This document shows, piece after piece, positions 9,262-15,005 of a DNA stretch of 64,000 nt. The translations under genes were made by a program, and so were the position numbers. This DNA is from Chromatiaceae bacterium. Its GTDB lineage: Bacteria > Pseudomonadota > Gammaproteobacteria > Chromatiales > Chromatiaceae. The DNA lies in NCBI GenBank assembly GCA_016714645.1, contig JADKCI010000004.1:310001-374000 (forward strand). The letters are read 5' to 3'. The first letter of the stretch is position 1, and every line of letters begins with the position of its first letter. A model generated the notes under the pieces. It was not told the DNA's origin and ran no database searches. It worked only from the letters and a program-made list of their open reading frames with translations.

Positions 9262-9292
9262 CTGAGAATCCCAGGGGGCTGGCGCCTCCGGC

Positions 9293-10726
9293 CTAACCCC
9301 CCAGTTTGGCCTTCAACAACGCATTCACCTGGTCGGGATTGGCCTGGCCCTTACTGGCCCTCATGACCTGGCCGACGAAGAAGCCGAAAAGTTTGTCCTT
9401 GCCGGCGCGGTATTGCTCTACCTGGGCGGGATTGGCGGTGATGATGCCGTCGATCAGGGACTCAATGGCGCCCGTATCCGTGATCTGTCGCAGGCCCCTG
9501 GCGGCGATGATGGTGTCGGCGTCCCCCTCGCCGTGCCAGATGGCCTCGAAGACCTGTTTGGCGATCTTGCTGGAGAGGGTCTGGTCCTGGATGCGGGCGA
9601 TGAGGCCGGCGAGTCCCGCCGCGCTGACAGGCGAGTCGCCAATCTCCAACCCCGCCTTGTTGAGGGCGGCGGAGACTTCCCCACCGATCCAGTTGGCGGC
9701 CAGCTTGGCGTCGCCGCTGGCGGTGGCGACCTCCTCGAAATAATTCGCCAGGGCGCGGCTGGCGGTGAGCAAATTGGCGTCGTAGTCCGCCAGCCCGTAT
9801 TCCGAGCGGAAGCGCGCGCGCATGGGGTCGGGCAGTTCCGGCAGGTCGCGGGTGGCCGCCGCCAGGAGCGGGGCGTCGATCACCAGGGGCAGCAGGTCCG
9901 GGTCCGGGAAGTAACGGTAATCATTGGCCTCCTCCTTGCTGCGCATGGAACGGGTCTCGTCCTTGTCGGCGTCGTAGAGGCGGGTCTCCTGGACCACCTG
10001 GCCGCCGCTTTCCAGGACCTCCATCTGGCGCTCGATCTCGAAGCGCAGGGCCCGGTCCAGAAAGCGGAAGGAGTTGATGTTCTTAATCTCGGCTCGGGTG
10101 CCCAGGGTGTCCGTGCCCAAGGGGCGGAGGGAGATGTTGGCATCCATGCGGAAGGAGCCCTCCTGCATGTTGCCGTCGCTGATGCCGATCCAACGCACGA
10201 TTTGATGGATCTTGCGGGCATAGGCCACCGCCTCCTCCGGCGAGCGCATGTCGGGCTCGGAGACGATCTCCAGCAGGGGCGTGCCAGCGCGGTTCAGATC
10301 GATGCCGGTGAGGCCATGAAAGTCCTCGTGCAGGGACTTGCCGGCGTCCTCCTCCAGATGGGCGCGGGTAACGCCGATCTCCTTCAGGGTGCAGTCATCG
10401 AGCTGAATCTGGACCTGGCCGCGGCCCACCACCGGGTGCTCATACTGGCTGATCTGGTAGCCCTTGGGCAGGTCCGGGTAAAAGTAGTTCTTACGCGCGA
10501 AGACCGATCGTTCGGCGATCTCGGCCTCGATGGCCTTGCCGAAACGCACCGCCAGGCGGACCGCCTCGGCGTTGAGGACGGGCAGCACACCGGGCAGGCC
10601 GAGGTCGATGGCGCAGGCCTGGCTGTTGGGGGCGGCGCCAAAGGTCGTGGGCGCCCCGGAGAAGATCTTGGACTGGGTGGCGAGCTGGGTGTGAATCTCC
10701 AGCCCGATGACGGTTTCCCATGGCAT
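9293..10726 (-). CDS. gatB: aspartyl/glutamyl-tRNA amidotransferase subunit B
   Basis: 477-residue GatB, the tRNA-binding and kinase subunit of the GatCAB amidotransferase that converts Asp-tRNA(Asn) or Glu-tRNA(Gln) to the correct aminoacyl-tRNA using ammonia from GatA. The N-terminus reads WETVIGLEIHTQLAT with SKIFSG; the core includes LPKGYQISQYEHPV, DLNRAGTPLLEIVSEPDM and SFRMDANISLRP; the C-terminal YqeY-like tail is complete. Full length for the family. In many bacteria gatC and gatA lie directly upstream; here they do not, and the upstream side is a strip of toxin-antitoxin fragments. No clear ribosome site precedes the ATG. Confidence 0.97.
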   Translation of the reverse strand: MPWETVIGLEIHTQLATQSKIFSGAPTTFGAAPNSQACAIDLGLPGVLPVLNAEAVRLAVRFGKAIEAEIAERSVFARKNYFYPDLPKGYQISQYEHPVVGRGQVQIQLDDCTLKEIGVTRAHLEEDAGKSLHEDFHGLTGIDLNRAGTPLLEIVSEPDMRSPEEAVAYARKIHQIVRWIGISDGNMQEGSFRMDANISLRPLGTDTLGTRAEIKNINSFRFLDRALRFEIERQMEVLESGGQVVQETRLYDADKDETRSMRSKEEANDYRYFPDPDLLPLVIDAPLLAAATRDLPELPDPMRARFRSEYGLADYDANLLTASRALANYFEEVATASGDAKLAANWIGGEVSAALNKAGLEIGDSPVSAAGLAGLIARIQDQTLSSKIAKQVFEAIWHGEGDADTIIAARGLRQITDTGAIESLIDGIITANPAQVEQYRAGKDKLFGFFVGQVMRASKGQANPDQVNALLKAKLGG

Positions 10727-10792
10727 GGTGGCGTTGACCTCGTGTGCGAATTAAGGGGATTGTGGGCCGGCCGGGGCTTGCGGGCAAGCCGG

Positions 10793-10860
10793 AAGGGCGA
10801 CGGCATCAGCCCCTCTATCGCACTAGCCCCTGCCTCATCGTCGCGGTCCTCCCCCTTGAG
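10793..10860 (+). pseudogene. fragment of a Uma2-family gene
   Basis: About 55 bases here are nearly identical to bases 11803-11868 inside the complete Uma2 gene about 1 kb downstream; both encode QPLYRT-PCLIV. Only this central piece is present and it is flanked by unrelated sequence, so it is a leftover of a second copy. It overlaps the 3' end of hicB in antisense and supplies that gene's last codons. Confidence 0.65.
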
Positions 10861-11252
10861 CTTGGCTCCCGTCTTCCCAATCCCTCGGCCAGCAACATGG
10901 TCACCAAGGTGTTTAGGGACGTACCCTCGGCCTTGGCTCGCGCTACCAGGCTGGCGTGCAGACTGCGCGGCAATCTCTGCATCAGGCGGACCGGCTCGGC
11001 GGATTCTCCATGTCTTGTCGGCTTCGGAATGGGCTTGCCCGCGTGCGCACGCGCCGAGATCCACGCCGAGAAGGCGTCACGCGCATTGACCAGCGCTTCG
11101 GCTTCGCTTTCGCCATCGGACATGCAGCCGGGAAGGTCGGGGAACGTAATCAGATAGCCCCCACCATCCGCCTCGGACAACGGCTCGACCACATGCGCAT
11201 AGGCCTCGAATGGATACGGCGGCTCGACGTGCGGAACACTGATTTCACTCAT
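10815..11252 (-). CDS. hicB: HicB-family antitoxin with altered C-terminal end
   Basis: 145-residue protein with an N-terminal HicB fold (YLITFPDLPGCMSDGESEAEA) followed by a ribbon-helix-helix DNA-binding segment (VRLMQRLPRSLHASLVARAKAEG...LNTLVTMLL). HicB neutralises the mRNase HicA and represses its own operon. The start ATG (11252) lies inside a frame that continues upstream into a hicA remnant, so a hicA'-hicB fusion protein is also possible. The last dozen codons are antisense to a Uma2 fragment, meaning the original 3' end was replaced. The promoter-side inverted repeat (11358-11377) is intact. The intact toxin partner is missing. Confidence 0.82.
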   Translation of the reverse strand: MSEISVPHVEPPYPFEAYAHVVEPLSEADGGGYLITFPDLPGCMSDGESEAEALVNARDAFSAWISARAHAGKPIPKPTRHGESAEPVRLMQRLPRSLHASLVARAKAEGTSLNTLVTMLLAEGLGRREPSSRGRTATMRQGLVR

Positions 11253-11348
11253 GATTGGAACGCGATCGGCGACAGCTTTGAGGTCGTCGATTCGCCAGTC
11301 GCGCGGGTTGTTGCGCATCCGCGCGAGAAGTTTTTCGTGTGTGCCCAT
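11253..11348 (-). pseudogene. 5' remnant of hicA toxin
   Basis: The 32 codons upstream of and in frame with hicB read MGTHEKLLARMRNNPRDW...LKAVADR, which matches the start of HicA toxins of this type. The remaining half, including the conserved catalytic His region, is deleted, and the frame runs straight into hicB. The toxin therefore cannot be active. Confidence 0.65.
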
Positions 11349-11357
11349 TGCGACTAA

Positions 11358-11377
11358 TAGTGTCACTGACGACACTA
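11358..11377. promoter_or_regulatory. inverted repeat upstream of hicA'-hicB (probable operator)
   Basis: Perfect inverted repeat with 7-bp arms (TAGTGTC at 11358-11364, GACACTA at 11371-11377) and a 6-bp spacer, ending ten bases before the hicA remnant start. HicB proteins with a ribbon-helix-helix tail repress their own promoter, so this is a likely HicB site. No experimental support. Confidence 0.45.
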
Positions 11378-11532
11378 GAGATCAACCGAGACAGGCTTCG
11401 GGCCGCATCGAACAGCGTGCCATCGGGAGGGATTTCCTGGGCGGGTTTGGCAATGCCTTGTCATGGACCCGGCCCAACCGCTAGGATCAAGGGCGATAAA
11501 GGTTACTGCCGCGCGCGCGGCCGGAGGTCATC

Positions 11533-12108
11533 ATGGGCCAGGCCATGAGGAAGCATCGGTACGACGAGGGCGAGTATCTGGCCAGCGAGAGCCATTCCCC
11601 CGTCAAACGGGAATTCGTCGCCGGGGAGGTCTATGCCATGGCCGGGGCGACGGCGCGGCATAACCGCATTTCCCTGAATGTGGCAACCCGACTCGATGCC
11701 GCCACCCGTGGCACCCCCTGCGAGGTCTTCATGGCGGACATGAAGGTCAGGGTCGCGGCCCACCGGGCCTTTTATTATCCGGATGTCCTGTTGGCCTGCG
11801 AGCCCGGCGACGACCAGCCCCTCTATCGCACTCGCCCCTGCCTCATCGTCGAGGTCCTCTCACTCTCCACCGCCGGCATCGATGAGCGGGAGAAGTGGCA
11901 CCATTACCGGGATATCCCCACCCTGCGCCATTATCTGCTCATCGACTCCGAGTCCCGCCAGGTGCGCCTGCGCACCCGGGCGGGGGCTGACTGGCTGGAG
12001 CAGACCCTGGGCGAGGGGGACACCCTGACCCTCTCCTGTGGCCCGGTGCGGCTGGAGCTGGGGCTCGCCGAGATTTACGACCGCAGCGGTGTGGCAGCAG
12101 CAAACTAA
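11533..12108 (+). CDS. Uma2 family (DUF820) endonuclease-like protein
   Basis: 191-residue protein of the Uma2/DUF820 family, which has a PD-(D/E)XK nuclease fold and is common in cyanobacteria and other bacteria with large accessory genomes. Visible family features are YLASESHSPVKREFVAGEVYAMAG at the start (only residues around E and G conserved), the acidic active-site positions in FYYPDVLL and CLIVEVLS, and IDEREKWHHYR with the conserved Lys. The usual SPST motif reads SLST. Complete and single copy here, but a fragment of a second copy lies 0.75 kb upstream. Biological role of the family is poorly defined; it is often considered mobile or defence-associated. Confidence 0.85.
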   Translation: MGQAMRKHRYDEGEYLASESHSPVKREFVAGEVYAMAGATARHNRISLNVATRLDAATRGTPCEVFMADMKVRVAAHRAFYYPDVLLACEPGDDQPLYRTRPCLIVEVLSLSTAGIDEREKWHHYRDIPTLRHYLLIDSESRQVRLRTRAGADWLEQTLGEGDTLTLSCGPVRLELGLAEIYDRSGVAAAN

Positions 12109-12135
12109 GTATTGTAAGGTAATACCTTGAGATAC
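12109..12135. promoter_or_regulatory. inverted repeat upstream of RHH antitoxin gene (probable operator)
   Basis: Nested inverted repeat: inner arms AAGGTA (12116-12121) and TACCTT (12123-12128) around one base, outer arms GTAT (12109-12112) and ATAC (12132-12135). It ends 16 bases before the antitoxin ATG and just before its ribosome site (CGGAGG, 12141-12146). Ribbon-helix-helix antitoxins bind such palindromes to repress their operon. Confidence 0.5.
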
Positions 12136-12151
12136 TTTATCGGAGGCTGTC

Positions 12152-12442
12152 ATGACTGCTACTGCCATTCGCCCGGTTGCGATCAAGATTGACGATGACA
12201 CCAGGGCCCGCGTGAAGCGCTTGGCCGATGTTCGCCATCGCACCCCTCACTGGCTGATGCGCGAAGCGATCACCCAGTACGTCGAGCGCGAGGAAAAGCG
12301 CGAGGCTTTCCGCCAAGACACGCTCAAGGCGTGGGAAGAGTACCGCACCACTGGACTGCATGTGACCGCCGACGAAGCCGATGCCTGGTTGGCCCAACTC
12401 GAACAAGGCAAGGACATCGAGCCGCCAGAATGTCACGCCTGA
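12152..12442 (+). CDS. ribbon-helix-helix (CopG/ParD-type) antitoxin
   Basis: 96-residue antitoxin. The first 45 residues form a ribbon-helix-helix DNA-binding unit (RPVAIKIDDDTRARVKRLAD, then HWLMREAITQYVEREEKRE); the acidic C-terminal half (ADEADAWLAQLEQGKDIEPPE) would wrap the toxin. The gene has a clear ribosome site and a palindromic upstream operator candidate, and overlaps the toxin gene by 13 bases, as usual for ParDE/RelBE-type operons. This is the only classical toxin-antitoxin pair in the strip that looks intact. Confidence 0.88.
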   Translation: MTATAIRPVAIKIDDDTRARVKRLADVRHRTPHWLMREAITQYVEREEKREAFRQDTLKAWEEYRTTGLHVTADEADAWLAQLEQGKDIEPPECHA

Positions 12443-12723
12443 TCTGGTCACAACCGGCGCTGGTCGATGTGCAGCGCCTCTATCGCTTCCTGGCCGTCAA
12501 GAACATGGACGCGGCCAGGCGCGCCATCCAAACTCTGCGGCAAGGGGTGAAAGTTCTTGGATATCAAGCCGGTATCGGCCGTCCCCTTGAGGACATGCCC
12601 GACGAGTTCCGGGAGTGGATCCTCGACTTCGGCGACAGCGGCTATGTGACACGCTACCGCATCGACGCGGATGCGGTCACGATTCTCGCTGTGCGCCACC
12701 AGAAGGAAGTGTGGGCGGCTTGA
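12430..12723 (+). CDS. RelE/ParE-family toxin
   Basis: 97-residue toxin of the RelE/ParE superfamily. It begins with IWSQPALVDVQRLYRFLAVK, typical of ParE-like proteins, and ends with the strand-rich core GYVTRYRIDADAVTILAVRHQKEV. RelE members cleave mRNA at the ribosome, whereas ParE members poison gyrase; which applies here cannot be decided from the sequence. The start ATG at 12430 overlaps the antitoxin gene by 13 bases. The pair is complete. Confidence 0.87.
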   Translation: MSRLIWSQPALVDVQRLYRFLAVKNMDAARRAIQTLRQGVKVLGYQAGIGRPLEDMPDEFREWILDFGDSGYVTRYRIDADAVTILAVRHQKEVWAA

Positions 12724-12753
12724 TGCGGTTGCGATCATGAGACGAGATGCTTG

Positions 12754-13014
12754 ATGCCTACGATCAGCCAATTCTTTGGGATCGTCATCCAGATGTTCTG
12801 GCGGGAGCATGCGCCTGCGCATTTCCACGCGCTGTATGGCGAGCACGAGGCGCTGATCGACATTCAGACGTTGGCGGTCATCCAGGGTAGCCTTCCCAGG
12901 CGTGCCCTAAGCCTTACGATCGAATGGGCCTCCGCTCACCGTGAAGAATTGATGGAGGATTGGAATTTATGCCAATCGAAGCAACTGCCGAAACGGATCG
13001 AACCGCTGGAATAA
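12754..13014 (+). CDS. DUF4160 protein
   Basis: 86-residue protein with the DUF4160 pattern: MPTISQFFGIVIQMFWREH, AHFHALYGEHEALIDI, and the terminal HREELMEDW...KRIEPLE. Such genes usually precede a DUF2442 gene, and the pair has been proposed as a toxin-antitoxin-like module, without firm function to my knowledge. A TTG directly precedes the chosen ATG. The gene overlaps the following DUF2442 gene by 46 bases, an unusually long overlap, so expression of the two is probably coupled. Confidence 0.83.
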   Translation: MPTISQFFGIVIQMFWREHAPAHFHALYGEHEALIDIQTLAVIQGSLPRRALSLTIEWASAHREELMEDWNLCQSKQLPKRIEPLE

Positions 13015-13289
13015 CGCCGGGTGCTCCCTGGCGGATTAAGGCGCTAACCGTGCTACCGGGTCACCGCCTGGCGGTCACGTTTCAGGATGGAACTTATGGG
13101 GTCGCCGACCTCTCGTCGGTATTGAAGGCACCTGCATGCGGAATTTTTTGCGCCTTGAAGGATGCCGCCTTCTTTGCGCAGGCTCGTCTTGAGCTTGGGG
13201 TGGTGACCTGGCCAAATGGCGCCGATCTCGACCCGGCTTGGATGTATGACGAGCTAGCGAAATCTAAAACCTGGTCTGTCCCCCTTTAG
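12969..13289 (+). CDS. DUF2442 protein
   Basis: 106-residue protein. After an N-terminal extension of about 20 residues comes the DUF2442 core: IKALTVLPGHRLAVTFQDGTYGVADLS, then a middle region and VVTWPNGADLDPAWMYDEL at the end. DUF2442 proteins have a small beta-rich fold and are found next to DUF4160. The start ATG lies within the DUF4160 gene. Function unknown. Confidence 0.82.
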   Translation: MPIEATAETDRTAGITPGAPWRIKALTVLPGHRLAVTFQDGTYGVADLSSVLKAPACGIFCALKDAAFFAQARLELGVVTWPNGADLDPAWMYDELAKSKTWSVPL

Positions 13290-13290
13290 T

Positions 13291-13374
13291 TCTCATCAAG
13301 AAGATTTGCCTGCTGACTGGAATTTTGCGGCAAATGGCAAGAAACCATTTCCAATCAAGGGGCTTGACCCATGA
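13291..13374 (+). pseudogene. 3' remnant of a second DUF4160 gene
   Basis: An open frame ending at 13374 encodes HQEDLPADWNFAANGKKP...IKGLDP, which parallels the DUF4160 C-terminus (compare HREELMEDW...RIEPL in the intact copy). Everything upstream of this tail is missing. Its stop overlaps the next DUF2442 start as ATGA, preserving the original operon junction. Confidence 0.55.
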
Positions 13375-13613
13375 GGATTGCGGAGGTCCGTCCCCAACCG
13401 AATGGGGTGTTGTCCATCGTCGCAGGCGATGGTCGCATGGGCAGTTTCGATGTCGGCCCCTATCTGGGCTATGAGGCGTTTGAGGACCTTCGAGACCCCG
13501 GCGAATTGTTGAAGGTTGTCAATGGCGGCTATTTTGTCGAATGGGCATGTGGCGCCGATTTGTCCGCGGACACCATTGAGGCACGCTGGCAGGTTACTGG
13601 CACGGTCGGGTAG
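13371..13613 (+). CDS. second DUF2442 protein
   Basis: 80-residue DUF2442 protein (MRIAEVRPQPNGVLSIVAGD, GSFDVGPYLGYEAFEDLRD, GGYFVEWACGADLSADTIEARW). Complete and somewhat shorter than the first copy; the two are clearly divergent, so this is not a recent duplication. It retains an ATGA junction with a truncated DUF4160 remnant, so it is a partner gene left alone. Confidence 0.82.
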   Translation: MRIAEVRPQPNGVLSIVAGDGRMGSFDVGPYLGYEAFEDLRDPGELLKVVNGGYFVEWACGADLSADTIEARWQVTGTVG

Positions 13614-13761
13614 GGTGGGCACGCTGCTTGTGCCCAGGCGGCAGGCGTCGGAAAGGGGGCATTGCACCGCTCCCCTGCTTGATCCTGGTGGCGCACTACG
13701 GCGAGTCGATGCGTCTCGCCTCGGATCGTAGCTCTCGCCGAGGGTGCCAACAACGGGGCAC

Positions 13762-13875
13762 TTGACGCGCGAGCGCGACGGCCAACATGCGATCGCGGTG
13801 AACGACCAATGGCGTATCTGTTTCAGGTTCGCCAATGGCGATGCCCACGAGGTCGAGATCACGGACTACCACTGA
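13762..13875 (+). pseudogene. 3' remnant of higB toxin
   Basis: The frame ending at the TGA 13873-13875 reads LTRERDGQHAIAVNDQWRIC followed by FRFANGDAHEVEITDYH, the highly conserved C-terminal half of HigB (GQHSIRINDQWRICF...VEIVDYH in typical members). The first half of the toxin is absent and the 150 bases upstream show nothing HigB-like. It lies 11 bases before higA, the native order. Confidence 0.72.
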
Positions 13876-13886
13876 CGAGATTTGCC

Positions 13887-14201
13887 ATGAGTGTTCCGAA
13901 TAGGGGTGAGATGAAGCGGCGACCCACGCACCCGGGCGAGATGTTGCGCGAGGACTTTCTCCCCGATTTTGGCCTCACTGTGGCGGCGCTTGCCGACGCG
14001 CTGGGTGTTTCCCGCCAGACCGTTAACGAATTGCTAAGGGGGCGTCGGGCACTGAGCCCGGAGATGGCGCTCCGACTGGCCCAACTCTTTGGCAATTCGG
14101 CGGAGTTCTGGCTCAACGTTCAGCGGGCCGTGGATCTGTGGGATGCCAGCCAATCGCTCGGCGAGAGCCTACGCCGCATCAAGCCGTTGCAGGTCGCTTA
14201 G
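13887..14201 (+). CDS. higA: HigA-family antitoxin
   Basis: 104-residue XRE-type helix-turn-helix protein of the HigA family (RRPTHPGEMLREDFLPDFGL, ALADALGVSRQTVNELLRGR, LFGNSAEFWLNVQRAVDLWD). HigA binds HigB and its own promoter. The gene is complete; its toxin partner upstream is reduced to a C-terminal remnant, making this an orphan antitoxin. A second start at 13911 (MKRRPTHP) is possible. Confidence 0.9.
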   Translation: MSVPNRGEMKRRPTHPGEMLREDFLPDFGLTVAALADALGVSRQTVNELLRGRRALSPEMALRLAQLFGNSAEFWLNVQRAVDLWDASQSLGESLRRIKPLQVA

Positions 14202-14379
14202 CGGATTGGCGAGGGAGCGGCCCTGATCGGGGATCCTGCCGCCCTTGGCCGCGCGATCTAGGTACAGGTGGGTTGCTGACGCCAAACCTCCGCTCGGGTC
14301 GGGCGCTTCGGCGCGTCGCGTTGGCCGCGGGTGCGGCGCCCCGACGCGATGCACCCTTGTAGCCCTCCGCGACCCAATC
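14202..14379. other. non-coding gap with a long GC-rich hairpin
   Basis: No gene is evident. Bases 14312-14348 can form a long hairpin: outer arms of 7 bp (14312-14318 with 14342-14348) and an inner GC-rich stem. It could be a transcription end for the higA strip or a repetitive palindromic element. Confidence 0.35.
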
Positions 14380-14401
14380 CCGACCGCAATACCCCGTTGA
14401 C
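14380..14401 (+). repeat. 22-bp repeat, copy 1 (left of the RHS island)
   Basis: 22 bases identical at 21 positions to 22211-22232, in the same orientation, about 7.8 kb away. The two copies bracket the DUF1566/RHS/Calx-beta island and its right-hand toxin-antitoxin debris. This copy runs into the -35 box of the promoter before the DUF1566 gene. Confidence 0.6.
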
Positions 14402-14425
14402 GGGAGGGTCGGCTGGGTGTAATAA
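14397..14425 (+). promoter_or_regulatory. strong sigma-70-like promoter for the DUF1566-RHS genes
   Basis: TTGACG (14397-14402) and TAATAA (14420-14425) are separated by exactly 17 bases, close to consensus at both boxes. The downstream ATG lies at 14460, leaving a leader of roughly 28 bases. The -35 box is the end of the 22-bp repeat found again at 22211-22232. Confidence 0.6.
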
Positions 14426-14459
14426 CCATGACCAGAGAAACAGCCAATGGGGGGCCACC

Positions 14460-15005
14460 ATGAGAACTGCCAACCTTCGCCCGCGCCCCTGGGTCGCGGG
14501 GCTTGGGCTCTGCCTGGCGCTCGGCGCCACTGGCGCGGCGGCGGTCCAGACCTGCAAGTACGACAGCATCCCCGCCACCGCCCCGGGCAGCCGCTTCACC
14601 GACAACGGCGACGGGACTGTGACGGACAAGGCCACAGGGCTCCAGTGGAAGCGGTGCAGCGAGGGCCAGACCTGGTCCGGCGGGACCTGCACCGGCTATT
14701 ACACCATCCACATCTGGCAGGGGGCCCTGCAGCTTGCCGAGGGGGCGAGCTACGCGGGCAAGAGCGACTGGCGACTGCCCAACATCAGGGAGCTGGCGTC
14801 CATCGTCGAACATGCCTGTTATGACCCTGCCGTCGACCTGGCAGTCTTCCCGAACACACCGTCGTCGTACTTTTGGTCTTCCTCGCCCTATGTGGCCTAC
14901 CCTGAGCTTGCCTGGTTGGTGGATTTCGTCGGGGGCGGTGTATCGTACAACTACAAGATTAATTCCTACTTCGGCCGGGTTCGGTTGGTGCGAGGTGGAC
15001 AGTGA
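14460..15005 (+). CDS. secreted DUF1566-domain protein
   Basis: 181-residue protein with a Sec signal peptide (hydrophobic WVAGLGLCLALGATGAAA, cleavage near residue 28). The mature part is one DUF1566 domain: RFTDNGDGTVTDKATGLQWK, then SDWRLPNIRELASIV and a C-terminal FWSSSP...RLVRGGQ. DUF1566 is related to C-type-lectin-like/FGE folds and is found in surface and adhesion proteins, and in some targets of diversity-generating retroelements. The stop overlaps a GTG start of the following RHS gene (GTGA), so the pair is probably translated together. The same domain and the same RLVRGGQ end recur inside the RHS protein. Confidence 0.85.
   Translation: MRTANLRPRPWVAGLGLCLALGATGAAAVQTCKYDSIPATAPGSRFTDNGDGTVTDKATGLQWKRCSEGQTWSGGTCTGYYTIHIWQGALQLAEGASYAGKSDWRLPNIRELASIVEHACYDPAVDLAVFPNTPSSYFWSSSPYVAYPELAWLVDFVGGGVSYNYKINSYFGRVRLVRGGQ

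Noticed and set aside
9413..11089. 558-codon plus-strand frame across gatB and hicB
   Set aside because: Complement of well-recognised gatB; no domain or start signal.
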